Assembly: GCF_005937885.2 (NCBI RefSeq)
Contig: NZ_CP042176.1
Location: forward strand, 6,815,501 to 6,879,500
DNA from: Bradyrhizobium sp. KBS0727
GTDB taxonomy: Bacteria > Pseudomonadota > Alphaproteobacteria > Rhizobiales > Xanthobacteraceae
Direction of reading: 5' to 3'
DNA length: 64,000 bases
Shown here: one piece after another, positions 49,901 through 57,640 of the stretch
Numbering within the stretch: position 1 is the first letter of the stretch
How the letters are laid out: every line of letters begins with the position of its first letter
The notes under the pieces: generated by a model
Told to the model about the DNA's origin: nothing
The model's database searches: none
Seen by the model: the letters and a program-made list of their open reading frames with translations, nothing else
Program-made: the position numbers and the translations under genes

Positions 49901-52900
49901 GCTCGACGTGCCGGAGTCCGAAGCCGTTGCCAGGTCCGGCGCCGACGGCGCTGCCGCCGTGGTGTCAATCGTCACGGCGAGGCCGGCCGAGGCCGCGCTG
50001 GTGTTGCCGGCGATATCGGTCTGCTTGGCGGTCAGCGTGTGGCTGCCGCTGGTCAGTGCCGAACTGGTGATCGACCAGTTGCCCGAGGCATCCGCAATCG
50101 CGCTGCCCAGCACCGTCGTGCCGTTGCTGTCGAACAGCGTCACCGTGGCGCCGACCTCGGCGCCGCTGCCGGTGAACACCGGCGTGGTCACGTTGGTGAT
50201 GTTGTCGGTGCTCGACGTGCCGGAGTCCGAAGCCGTTGCCAGGTCCGGTGCCGACGGCGCCGCCGCCGTGGTGTCGATCGTCACCGCCAGGCCGGCCGAG
50301 GCCACGCTGGTGTTGCCGGCGATGTCGGTCTGCTTGGCGGTCAGCGTATGATTGCCACTCGCCAGCGTCGAACTGGTGATCGACCAGTTGCCCGAAGCAT
50401 CCGCAATCGCGGTACCCAGCACCGTCGTGCCGTTGGTGTCGAACAACGTCACCGTGGCGCCGACTTCGGCGCCGCTGCCGGTGAATACCGGCGTGGTGTT
50501 CTTGGTGATGTTGTCGGTGCTCGACGTGCCGGAGTCCGAAGCCGTTGCCAGGTCCGGCGCCGACGGCGCCGTCGTCGTGGTGTCGATCGTGAAGGTCAGC
50601 GACGCCGCGCCGGTGTTCCCAAATCCGTCGGTCTGGCTCGCGACGATAGTGTGTAGTCCGTCCGATAGACCGGCGGGCGTGAACGACCAAACTCCGGCGC
50701 CATTCGAAGTCGTCGTGCCGAGAACAGTGGCGCCCTCCGTCAGTGTAACCAGCGTGTTGGCGTCGCCAGTCCCGGTCAGTGCATCATTGGAGGTGATCTT
50801 GTCGCTCGCCGACGACCCGGTATCGATCGCCAGGCCTTCGGTCACGGTCGGGCCGACGGTGCTCAACGTATAGATCACCGCGCTGCTGGTACCGGTATTT
50901 CCGGCGGCATCGGTGTCCTTGGCCACGATGCTGTGGGTGCCATTGCCCAACAGCGTAACGCTGGCGCTCCAGCTGCCGTTGTTTTGGACGACCGCGGTGC
51001 CGAGCGGCGTCGCGCCGCCATTGTCGAACAGCGTCACCGTGCTGCCAATATCCGCGGCACCGACCGTTCCGGTGATGATCTGGACCGCCTGATTGATCGA
51101 ACCGCCTGCCGCCGTGATGGTCACCGCCGGCGCGGTGGTGTCGACGGTGGCCGCCACCGCCGAGGTGGTCGTGACGTTGCCGGCATTATCCGTCGCCTTG
51201 GCGGTGAAGCTGTGGCTGCCCTCGGACAGCGCCGCCGTGGTGAAGCTCCAGGTGCCGCTGCTCACCGTCGCGGTGCCCAGCAGGTTCATCCCGTCATAGA
51301 CCTGGACCGACGATACGCCATTGGCGTCGCTCACTGTCCCGGACAGCGCCAGCGTGTTGTCCCTGGTCAACCCGCCGCTCGTGATCGTCGTGGTCGCGCC
51401 GGTGTCCGTGCCGATCGTGCCACTGATCGTCTCCGCAGGCGCGGTGGTATCAACGGTCGCGGTTATCACCCCAACCGTGCTGCTGTTACCGGCCGTATCG
51501 GTCGCCTTGGCGGTGAAGATGTGGTTGCCGTCGGCCAGCGGACCGGTGGTTAAACTCCAATTGCCGCCGCTGATCGTCGCCGCCCCCAGGTCCGTCGCGC
51601 CATCGAACACATGCACGGACGACAGGTTTGCGTCGCTGACCGTCCCCGACAGCGCCAACGTATTATCCCTGGTCACCCCGCCGCTCGCAATCGTCGCGGT
51701 CGCACCGGTGTCCGTGCCGATCGTGCTGCTCAGCGATTCGCTCGGCGGCGTGGTGTCGACCGTCGCGGTGACTGCCGATGTAGTGGTGACGTTGCCGGCC
51801 GTGTCGGTCGCCCTGGCGGTGAAGCTATAGCTGCCGTCGGTCAGCGCCGCCGTGGTAAAGCTCCAGGTGCCGTTGCTCACCGTCGCGGTGCCCAACAGGT
51901 TCACCCCGTCATAGACATGGACCGACGATACGCCGTTGGCGTCGCTCACCGTCCCGGACAGCGCCAGCGTGGCGTCCCTGGTCAGCCCGCCGCTCGCAAT
52001 CGTCGTGGTCGCGCCGGTATTCGTGCCGATCGTGCTGCTGATCGTCTCGGCAGGCGCGGTGGTATCAACGGTGGCCGTCACCGCCGAGGTGGTCGTGACG
52101 TTGCCGGCAACGTCCGTTGCCGTAGCGGTGAAGCTGTGGCTGCCATCAGACAGTGCCGCCGTGGTAAAGCTCCAGGTGCCGCTGCTCACCGTCGCGGTGC
52201 CCAGCAGGCTCACCCCGTCATAGACCTGTACCGATGACACCCCGTTGGCGTCGCTCACCGTCCCGGACAGCGCCAGCGTGTTGTCCCTGGTCAGCCCGCC
52301 GCTCGTGATCGTCGTGGTCGCGCCGGTATCCGTGCCGATCGTGCTGCTGATGGTCTCGGCAGGCGCGGTGGTATCAACGGTCGCCGTTACCGCCGAGGTG
52401 GTCGTGACGTTGCCGGCAACGTCCGTCGCCGTGGCGGTGAAGCTGTGGCTGCCCTCAGACAGCGCCGCCGTAGTGAAGCTCCAGGTGCCGCTGCTCACCG
52501 TCGCGGTGCCCAACAGGTTCACCCCGTCATAGACCTGCACCGACGACACCCCATCGGCGTCGCTCACCGTGCCGGACAGCGCCAGCGTGTTGTCCCTGGT
52601 CAGCCCTCCGCTCGCAATCGTCGCGGTCGCGCCGGTGTCCGTGCCGATCGTGCCGCTGATCGTCGCCGCCGGCGCCGTGGTGTCTTCCGTCACGGTGAAG
52701 GTGTTGGTCGAGACCGCACTCTGGTTGCCCAGTGTATCCGTGAATCGCGCCGTGATGGCGTAGGTCGTACCGTCGCTCAGCGTCCCGGTCTGCAAATTGG
52801 CAAAGCCGTTGCTGATGTCGACTGCCAGCAGCGTGTACGAGATGCCGAGCTGGCTGCCCGTCCCGCTGCCGTCGTACAGCTGCACTGTATCACCGGCCGC

Positions 52901-55900
52901 TGCGCCGGTCCCGGTCAGGCTCACCTGCACCGTCAGGTCGGTGTCGTTGGTGCTGCCGCCGCTGGTCAGCGTTCCCGTCGCCGGCGACACGTCATCCGTC
53001 ACCGACGTGATCGTCGGCGCCAATGCAAACTGGAAATCGCCGGCGGTGAGGCTGGAAAGGCTTACGCCCGTCAGCAGCAGCGTATCGCCTTTGCCGAAAT
53101 CGATGAACGTATCAGTGTTGCCGTTCAACGGCTGAGCCGCCGCCAGTACGTCGGCCAATGAGTAGACGCCAGCAACGCCAATCAGATTGATTTTGTCGCC
53201 ATCGCCATGGCTGAAGTCGCCAATGGTGGTGGCGCCATAACCGGTGGCGTAGACGAACGTATCTGCTCCACTGCCGCCGTAGAGAAAATCGCCGTTACCG
53301 CCGCGGCCGTCGAGCAGATCGTCACCGTTCATGCCGTTGAGAAAATTGGCACCAGCGTCGCCGTAGAGAAAATCGCCGAAATTCGAACCCAAAACGCCAT
53401 TCACGCCACCGGTAATGGTGTCGTGGCCGACCGAAGCGTTACCGTCCGCAGTCCCTGCCTGCAAATTGACCGTCACACCGGCTGTCGCGGTGAAATAGGT
53501 TACCTGCGTATTCCCGTTGCCGGTGATCGTGTCGTTACCGCCAGCCCCCTCAAACGAGTTGGAGGGACCATACGCGCCGCCCGTGAAATTCGTAGCGTCA
53601 TAGACGTCGGCGAGATTACTGCCGATTACACTGTTTACGCCGCTGAATGTATCGTGACCGACCGAAGCATTGCCGTCGGCGGTACCCGCCGTCATATTGA
53701 TGGTTACGGTTCCGGTCGAGTTGAAGTAAATAAGGCGCGTGTTACCGTTGCCGATGGTGGTATCGTCGCCGCCCAATCCTTCGAACTGATTGAAAGTGCC
53801 GAAGTTGCCGACATTGTAGACTGCCGTATTTAGATAGCCAGCAGTGCCGAAGTTCGTCGCATCGAAAGTATCGGCAAAATTCGTGCCCTGAATCCCCTCG
53901 ATTGACCGCAACGTGTCGACGCCGTTCGAGGCATCGCCAGTCACTATGCCGTCGACCAGATCGACGCTGATCGGGCCCGTCGTATAGGTCATGTTGTTAT
54001 ATTGGGCGATATCGAAGCCGCCGCGGCCGTCGATGAAGTCGTTGCCGGCGAGACCCATGAAAGTCTCGTTGTTGCCGCTTCCTTTCAGGGTATCGTCGAA
54101 CATCGAGCCCATCACGGCGTTGACGCCGGTGAAATGGTCGGTGCCGACCGACGCGTCGCCGGTCGCGGTGCCGAGGACGAAATCGACATTCACGGCCGCG
54201 GTCGAATTCGAATACTGAATCCGGGTGTTGCCGTTGCCGATGATGGTGTCGTCGCCGCCCTGACCGTCGAAACTATTGAAGGTGCCGAGCGAACCCGCAT
54301 TGGTGCTGCTGCCGCTGAATCCTGTGGCGTCGTAGGTGTCGGCGAAATTGGTGCCGCGAACGCCCTCGACATGGCGCAGCGTATCGGTGCCGATGCTCGC
54401 GTCGCCGGTCACGATGCCCGCGGCCATATTGACCACAATGCCCGATGTAGTAGCGGGATCGTTGTTGTAGGTGACAAAATCATAGCCACCGCGGCCGTCG
54501 ATGAAGTCATTACCAGCGCGGCCGTCAAACTGCTCATAGGTTCCGGCCGGATTGTCGCTGCCGAGCAGCGTGTCGCCGAAGCTGGATCCGATCACCGCGT
54601 TGACATTGGTGAAGTGGTCGGTACCGACCGAGGCATTGCCGATCCCGGTCCCGGCGGCAAAATCCACCGTCACCGCGGCCGTCGCGCTGAGATAGGAAAC
54701 CCGCGTCAGCGCCTGGCCCTGTACGTTGACGTTGCCGATAATGACGTCGTCGCCGCCCATGCCCTCGAAGCTGTTGAAGCCCGCGGGCACGCCCGGCACG
54801 CCGGCATTGCCGGTGAAGCCCGCCGCCGAATAATGGTCGGCGAAATTGCTGCCCTGGATCGCCTCGATCCCGATCAGGGTGTCGATGCCCACGCCCGGGC
54901 CTGACACGGTGCCGGCGGCAAGATCGACGGCAATACCGCCGGTCGCATCCGCATAGACCGCCCGGTCGACGCCGGTCAGACCGATGATCGTGTCATTGCC
55001 ACCAAAACCCTGGAAGATGTCGTTGCCGGCGGTGCCCGTCAGCGTATTGTCCAGGTTGTCGCCAACAATCGAGCCGGGAACGGCCACGACCGGGACCGCC
55101 GGCTGAACCGCATCATGGACCGTGACCGTGATCGGGATGTTGGTCGTGGTGGTGCCGGAGGTGAGCGTGATCACGAACTGCTGGCTGGCATCCTGTCCGT
55201 ATGCTAGCGCGACGAAGTCGGACTTCGCCTCACTGAAAGTCCATACAATGTTGCCATTGGCATCGAACAGAGCCGAGAATCTGGCAGGATCTCCCGAAGA
55301 ACTGATCGTTGTTCCCGTGTGATCGCCAGTCAGCAGGATCGTTCCACTCGCAGTGAGGGTGGACGGCGAGCCCGCAGTTTCCTGGATGATCGCACTGCGG
55401 CCCGAACTGGGATCTACGATGAAAATATTGCCGCCGGGGCCGTCGGTGCTGGAAAAGTTCGAGGCGTTGCTGCCGAACGCGACGAACAATCCGCCGGCAC
55501 TGATAGATGCACCGAGGTTGGAAGCCGCATTGCCCTGCGTCCCGTCGGCAAGCGCCGATACGAGTTTGAAGACGGGCGCGGAAGGATTGCTGACATCGAC
55601 GACATATGTGTCCGCTACAGAGTTGGTGTCGTCCGCCGTCAGCCGCGCGTCGCTGGCGAAAATAATGAAGTGGCCGTCCGGGCTGATGGCGGGGTTGTAG
55701 CTGCCACCCGCAGCATTCGACGTCGCGAATACGACCTTTCCGGCGTTCAGATCGTAGAGATAGATCTCCGAGTGTCCGCCGGAAATGATGCTTTGATAAA
55801 CGACATAATGGCCGTCGGCACTGATCGAAGCCGCGCTAATCCCTGCATTCGCAGCCGTGTCAGCAATCGCGGCGAGGATCCCGGTCGACAAATCGTAGCT

Positions 55901-57640
55901 GTAGAGATGACCAGCGCCTCCGGCGCCGACCGAGTCGGAGCTCCAGAATGTGATGACATGGCCATCCGCACTGACCGCCGGTTTCCACAGCGCGCCTGCG
56001 CCGGCGACTTCAGCAGGCGTAATCGTCGTCAGGACGCGTCCCTGCTGATCGTAGACAATAATATTGCCGCCGTTCTCGAGCAATATCCTGCTGCCATCAC
56101 CGCTGATGGCAGGCGAGGTCCCGGAAGCGATTTGCGTTTTTTGCTGATAGTTGGCCGGATCGGACGAGTCGTTGTTGTAGACAACAACGAGGCCATCCGA
56201 TCGCTGATACACGATGAATCGGCCATCGGAGCTGATCGTCGGCGAGCTGAACGTGAAGCCGCCTGCCGGCGCCTCTATTGTGCTCGTGACACCTGAACTC
56301 CGGTCGAAAAGGTAGATTGCCCCGTCGGGATCATAGGTTACGAATTGTCCGTCGGCGCTCATAACCGGCCCAAAGTGATCGCCGGAGCCAGACGAAACCT
56401 TGGTAACCGACGACGGCGTGACAACAAAGGGCACTGACGCGGCCGCAAGTACGATGACCGGGTCCGCGGGCGTTTGACTTGAAACCGTTCCAGTCGCACC
56501 TGACGACTGGACCGTTATGACAACCGGCGTTGCAGTTACGAGTACGGGATCAGTCCCAACGGCGCTCGTGCCCGTCAGCGGCCGTGAGTCGGTGACAACC
56601 GGATTCGCCGGAGTGCTACCTAGATTGGCATATTTGGTCTGCTGCGGATTTGAATTCTTGTCGCCACTTCCACTGTTGTCCGTGTGCTGCGGAAGGTTTG
56701 GATCGATCGCCTTCTGAATGTCGTAAGTATTCAGGACCGCCTGGAACGTCCTGAACTCCTGCGCGACCTGGGCGGGCGACTTGTCGCTTTGTTGTGCAAT
56801 CACGTCGAAGGTGGCGGTCGGCGTCAATGTCAGTGTCGAACCGTTGCTCGTCACTGTTCCGATCAGGTCGCCCCTCGTGTTGAATACCTGAACCGCATGA
56901 ACGGCACCGTCCTGCTGATCGACAACGGAGATCGATACTTTTCCGTCCGTCGTCGAAATGTCGAGGATGACCGCTGTCCCACGAATGCCGATCGCCGCAA
57001 CTGGCGTCGCAACCTTCATATCGCCCGTCTTGGCGACCTGGCCCGCGACGAAACTGGCGGCGCCCTGCACCAGCGTAAACAAGGACGTGTTCGAGGTTGA
57101 GGTTGCATCGTAGGTCAGGTCGTTCAGCATTAACCGCGCGTTTGCGGTCAGGTTGAACGTCGTTCCGTCGCTCAGCACGAGACCAAGCGCGGAGCCGCTA
57201 CCGGTCTGGACCACGTCATTTTGGTAAACCGCATCGCCGTTGTTGAGAACGACCGTGACGCCGTTGCGAACGAGACTGGCGCTGCCCGTCAGCTTGGCGA
57301 CGTGACCGACCACCTTGGCGGCGGGGTCGTTGCCCGCTTGCGCGTAAGTGGTGTGACCGGTGAGCGCTTCGATCACCTTGGGATCGAGTGGCGCCCCCTC
57401 GGGTGAGACCAGTGTTGGACGTTTCTCGCCATGAAAATAGTTCGGGACCAAGACGCGGTGGAGCGCGTCCGCGATAATCAGGTCGTTACCGGACTTCTGA
57501 AAGTTGCCAGAAAACAGGAGATGGGCGTCGGGAACGGTGACCGCATCGGCGGGCCCGTGGTGCGCAAGTTGATCGATGTCTACTCGGGCACCAGAAAATA
57601 AGTCCAGCCCACCCGATGCAACTTTGCCGGCGTAATTCAA
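40934..57640 (-). CDS. Giant RTX/Ig/beta-helix surface protein (LapA-like adhesin, 5568 residues)
   Basis: Layout by approximate residue: 1-110 conserved-type rhizobial RTX N-terminus; 113-225 retention/FecR-like (VGHVAKLTGSASLVRNG, LNNGDAVYQNDVVQTG, TPVAAIGIRGT); 418-745 seven or so TolB/WD-like propeller blades (ISxDGxxIVY..); 855-1535 RTX modules (GGNDTI, GGDDTIIGN, GNDFIDGRGG); 1654-2168 five 103-residue Ig-like repeats; 2352-3175 eight more of a second type; about 3275-5310 beta-helix-like filamentous repeats (NVTVTTGAGATITG style); 5457-5568 C-terminal RTX GGAGQDQFVF, DFEAGIDTLDVRQF and an export end. I noticed no cysteine, as usual for type I substrates. Start TTG 57640 (GGTGG upstream); an in-frame stop lies just above. 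The BTLCP proteinase gene is divergent. It is probably exported by a PrtD/HlyD system and held or released at the surface. Confidence 0.93.
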   Translation of the reverse strand: MNYAGKVASGGLDLFSGARVDIDQLAHHGPADAVTVPDAHLLFSGNFQKSGNDLIIADALHRVLVPNYFHGEKRPTLVSPEGAPLDPKVIEALTGHTTYAQAGNDPAAKVVGHVAKLTGSASLVRNGVTVVLNNGDAVYQNDVVQTGSGSALGLVLSDGTTFNLTANARLMLNDLTYDATSTSNTSLFTLVQGAASFVAGQVAKTGDMKVATPVAAIGIRGTAVILDISTTDGKVSISVVDQQDGAVHAVQVFNTRGDLIGTVTSNGSTLTLTPTATFDVIAQQSDKSPAQVAQEFRTFQAVLNTYDIQKAIDPNLPQHTDNSGSGDKNSNPQQTKYANLGSTPANPVVTDSRPLTGTSAVGTDPVLVTATPVVITVQSSGATGTVSSQTPADPVIVLAAASVPFVVTPSSVTKVSSGSGDHFGPVMSADGQFVTYDPDGAIYLFDRSSGVTSTIEAPAGGFTFSSPTISSDGRFIVYQRSDGLVVVYNNDSSDPANYQQKTQIASGTSPAISGDGSRILLENGGNIIVYDQQGRVLTTITPAEVAGAGALWKPAVSADGHVITFWSSDSVGAGGAGHLYSYDLSTGILAAIADTAANAGISAASISADGHYVVYQSIISGGHSEIYLYDLNAGKVVFATSNAAGGSYNPAISPDGHFIIFASDARLTADDTNSVADTYVVDVSNPSAPVFKLVSALADGTQGNAASNLGASISAGGLFVAFGSNASNFSSTDGPGGNIFIVDPSSGRSAIIQETAGSPSTLTASGTILLTGDHTGTTISSSGDPARFSALFDANGNIVWTFSEAKSDFVALAYGQDASQQFVITLTSGTTTTNIPITVTVHDAVQPAVPVVAVPGSIVGDNLDNTLTGTAGNDIFQGFGGNDTIIGLTGVDRAVYADATGGIAVDLAAGTVSGPGVGIDTLIGIEAIQGSNFADHYSAAGFTGNAGVPGVPAGFNSFEGMGGDDVIIGNVNVQGQALTRVSYLSATAAVTVDFAAGTGIGNASVGTDHFTNVNAVIGSSFGDTLLGSDNPAGTYEQFDGRAGNDFIDGRGGYDFVTYNNDPATTSGIVVNMAAGIVTGDASIGTDTLRHVEGVRGTNFADTYDATGFSGSSTNAGSLGTFNSFDGQGGDDTIIGNGNTRIQYSNSTAAVNVDFVLGTATGDASVGTDHFTGVNAVMGSMFDDTLKGSGNNETFMGLAGNDFIDGRGGFDIAQYNNMTYTTGPISVDLVDGIVTGDASNGVDTLRSIEGIQGTNFADTFDATNFGTAGYLNTAVYNVGNFGTFNQFEGLGGDDTTIGNGNTRLIYFNSTGTVTINMTAGTADGNASVGHDTFSGVNSVIGSNLADVYDATNFTGGAYGPSNSFEGAGGNDTITGNGNTQVTYFTATAGVTVNLQAGTADGNASVGHDTITGGVNGVLGSNFGDFLYGDAGANFLNGMNGDDLLDGRGGNGDFLYGGSGADTFVYATGYGATTIGDFSHGDGDKINLIGVAGVYSLADVLAAAQPLNGNTDTFIDFGKGDTLLLTGVSLSSLTAGDFQFALAPTITSVTDDVSPATGTLTSGGSTNDTDLTVQVSLTGTGAAAGDTVQLYDGSGTGSQLGISYTLLAVDISNGFANLQTGTLSDGTTYAITARFTDTLGNQSAVSTNTFTVTEDTTAPAATISGTIGTDTGATATIASGGLTRDNTLALSGTVSDADGVSSVQVYDGVNLLGTATVSSGTWSFTTAALSEGSHSFTATATDVAGNVTTTSAVTATVDTTAPAETISSTIGTDTGATTTITSGGLTRDNTLALSGTVSDANGVSSVQVYDGVSLLGTATVSSGTWSFTTAALSDGSHSFTATATDVAGNVTTTSAVTATVDTTAPAETISSTIGTNTGATTTIASGGLTRDATLALSGTVSDANGVSSVHVYDGVNLLGTATVSNGTWSFTTAALTDGSYSFTARATDTAGNVTTTSAVTATVDTTPPSESLSSTIGTDTGATATIASGGVTRDNTLALSGTVSDANLSSVHVFDGATDLGAATISGGNWSLTTGPLADGNHIFTAKATDTAGNSSTVGVITATVDTTAPAETISGTIGTDTGATTTITSGGLTRDNTLALSGTVSDANGVSSVQVYDGMNLLGTATVSSGTWSFTTAALSEGSHSFTAKATDNAGNVTTTSAVAATVDTTAPAVTITAAGGSINQAVQIITGTVGAADIGSTVTLFDNGGATPLGTAVVQNNGSWSASVTLLGNGTHSIVAKDTDAAGNTGTSSAVIYTLSTVGPTVTEGLAIDTGSSASDKITSNDALTGTGDANTLVTLTEGATVLGTTTSNGAGVWSFTPAGLSDGLHTIVASQTDGFGNTGAASLTFTIDTTTTAPSAPDLATASDSGTSSTDNITKNTTPVFTGSGAEVGATVTLFDTNGTTVLGTAIADASGNWSITSSTLASGNHTLTAKQTDIAGNTSVASAGLAVTIDTTAAAPSAPDLATASDSGTSSTDNITNVTTPVFTGSGAEVGATVTLFDSNGTTVLGSAIADASGNWSITSSALTSGSHTLTAKQTDIAGNTSAASAGLAVTIDTTAAAPSAPDLATASDSGTSSTDNITSNTTPVFTGSGAEVGATVTLFDSNGTTVLGSAIADASGNWSITSSALTSGSHTLTAKQTDIAGNTSVASAGLAVTIDTTAAAPSAPDLATASDSGTSSTDNITSNTTPVFTGSGAEVGATVTLFDTNGTTVLGTAIADASGNWSITSSALTSGNHTLTAKQTDIAGNASVASAGLAVTIDTTAVAPSAPDMTAATDTGTSNTDNITSNTTPVFTGSGAEVGATVTLFDSNGTTVLGTAIADASGNWSITSSALTSGSHTLTAKQTDIAGNPSVASAGLGVTIDTTAAAPSAPDMTAATDTGSSSTDNITSNTTPVFTGSGAEVGATVTLFDTNGTTVLGTAIADASGNWSITSSALTSGNHTLTAKQTDIAGNTSAASAGLGVTIDTTAAAPSAPDMTAATDTGTSSTDNITNVTTPVFTGSGAEVGATVTLFDTNGTTVLGSAIADASGNWSITSSALTSGNHTLTAKQTDIAGNPSVASAGLGVTIDTTAAAPSAPDLTAATDTGTSNTDNITSNTTPVFTGSGAEVGATVTLFDTNGTTVLGTAIADASGNWSITSSALTSGNHTLTAKQTDIAGNTSVASAGLTVTIDTSAPTESLAITSVSGSSSPTDKTITVSGSNSPLAAGDKIQISTDGSTWTDVVQNTLRSWSFADSVTHTGTFTYRTRVVDTAANVGATAIQAILVAYNGGTVTVGASSALVAEFTGTGGNLQLTPSAAITGTVNAISVASGPVAITGSDSVTTTAGDAIDLTATGAPLANPANLNVNLTGPITGAASGIAVTQNAYGSITVTTSGPVIGQAGRGILALQSATGVGSILVNGSGNVTGTGTGFSGIVAQSLNAADSSGVTVTQSGNVIGGRDGIRAQTNGNGNVTVTTGAGATITGTSLYGIEAASNGQGSISVTTAAGGTVNSGSAGINVYNQATSIPQVGGVTVSSIAVTANGTINSGMTYTGGGGRPAGILAGYKGGTTNTTNATAFGTVTVDNFANINAAGGDGIRAYNFGPGDVTVNDHAGTIVAKDMFGITASTNSTGKLSITMAAGDNVTSGSSGVQAVNLATAISTATTVSVTANGTIHSGTHLTPSGSQPQGVSAGYFPGNAGASNTNVNGTVLLDNFANVTAYAGWGLDAYNYGNGSVTLTDEANTVVSGAQFGIAAYSNSSGALSSGSVTINVGTNATITAGALYGLAGITGNINNSGNVSITTSAGDIITSGGTGIQSNSTATSAASSQISVTTLGGTIKSGYNFFQGGGTPSGISAGYGTNGALSTTLHGNVILDNSATINAVSGAGINLYNNGVGSISATLRAGSINAAQGGVNAFSSGGGNITIDTRGTINAGTIGINAGNGTSNPSSVNGLISILNSGTVNAPGAPYMPVVNVNNSNSSQTATLSNSPGGNIAASLFGRTTNNVAVSVFSGNGAITNSGTITGNVALFANGNFTNAIGGVWNLNGNNSFGTGATAISNAGMMNVSGWTFLSANGGPIALSNTNAITVAPNSVAQIFANVSGVGTISLGDRSALEISGSVAASQGFNILGRGLLTFDNPASVGSNLPLNFSSSGIGNLGSIISLIGGGISAANIAGSTLTVTGAFQSYSFQLSGSGVSGNYFDVLTPNQIVLVPTTATVISNVTTSQSPVTPVNFYILDNDHIGGSGPGFNLQTNDPVATNLYAIVVNGNSDISVNGSNISGLRVATPGASGTIINAANVTTTGAGPTSGIVIDTTLSGNSFNGSADIVNYGNVSGVTNAIVANTVNGNANIVSGFVTLTGTNSYGISGRSNGNGGVNIMTSGGTINAGLIGIVAFELQMPTASAGGNVTVHNSANITSGTNTANLANSGAAGIRAGILNNNTSVPNAAITGDVTIENRANITAQAGAGLFAFNYGSGNTSVTFAPGQYSITAINGGATGTGTGLTQYGIFAFNYGTGSSLVNAGWGTTITSGGTGINAGNQATAIASGSGSTVSIYSQGFISSGTNVNNSGSAQSAIQAGYNPGGNGQFSSAVYGDVIVNVASDGNPFGNPNPTLLAAAGPGILAYDYGVGNIAVSVGFGVSIQALTAATASGGGNAPYGISATNRGPGNIVVTTSGGSSINSGSSGINAVNDANPTAGSDLANLFAANVIAGKPAVIAVTTAGTINSGGQLTNSSNPSSGIAAGFFGSSGHANQYVSGNVYINNAAVITAAGYGLQGYNFGYGSITVNDAAGANITAGLNGIYAHADGGFTDPITGSALARDIAVNVYQNATIVAGTASSTAYGILALSTNAGSISVITAAGATIDSHLGGSGINAANEAASIDASFNSSVVVTNAATIHSGAGLTGFGNQPAGILAGYVGAATNPAPGNLANYNVIGEVVVNNFGNITADAGYGISAYSYGVGNVTANDFGGHITALGGASPPNGSGIGILAQNYGPGNVRVTTSAGTIITSGGSGIAAVNKATSVDPANSPVVVPSMSEVSVLALGTIHSGTIPTATVASDPAAGILAGYNPNNTNTPNNDVHGNVSIDDYATILAPAGTDGIRGVNYGTGDITIVVEAGAGVTGGRYGVAALGYDGGDVSITNSGTITATTDAVIAMTTSTGTAVIDNFGHLVGNAAGYNATFTNEIGSDWSLNGGASVFTGVSTLANAGLIDSNGVSAISGLSNLTNTGTIEVQSGTLTLGGPVTGAGTIVVYAATMEFGGASDANVQFTSTATGTLKLDDASHFTGTVTGFAFGDTIDLAGIAPANVSVINSGHLQVSYGTGSFELVGNYDPTGFTITSDGSTGTNITWNHQAPVILTNNLTTVQNGDGSTTVLGVQVTDADPAASSETFNLTATTGAAASGTTITPSSDSGSLTHINSTFTTGVTYNPGGSAPAIDSVTLTVTDGFGATDTVNFVFNQGGSGSNVTLQGTSGKDVIFATQGQDVLSGGAGQDQFVFKPVLSGTVQHTITDFEAGIDTLDVRQFSNITGASIPSAVQQGNDTLITLDAHDTLLLKNVLASSVHTSDYIVHA
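48115..50587 (-). repeat. Eight tandem 309-bp repeats (Ig-like array B)
   Basis: Period 309 bp (103 residues), each unit TTPVFTGSGAEVGATVTLFD...NWSITSS...HTLTAKQTDIAGN. The four units nearest the N-terminus carry DLATASDSG and the other four D(M/L)TAATDTG, a block-wise pattern. The DNA is nearly identical between units, pointing to recent duplication or gene conversion. It also leaves long stop-free frames on the opposite strand. Confidence 0.92.
51135..52680 (-). repeat. Five tandem 309-bp repeats (Ig-like array A)
   Basis: Also 309 bp per unit: IGTDTGAT.TIASGGLTRDNTLALSGTVSDANGVSSV then ..YDG..LLGTATVSSGTWSFTTAALS.GSHSFTA.ATD.AGN. Unit 4 is the most divergent (VFDGATDLGAATISGGNWSLTTG). Different from array B in sequence although the period is the same. 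Two single Ig-like modules (50588-51134) lie between the arrays. Confidence 0.92.

Noticed and set aside
48115..52680. Tandem repeat arrays considered as CRISPR or satellite DNA
   Set aside because: The repeat unit is a whole multiple of three, codes for Ig-like modules and has no spacer structure.
41555..54904. Many long plus-strand frames opposite the adhesin gene (for example 43337-45058, 48185-49444, 48807-50351, 54002-54904)
   Set aside because: They are antisense to a protein with clear domains, their translations are low-complexity repeats with the same 309-bp period, and they have no start signals.
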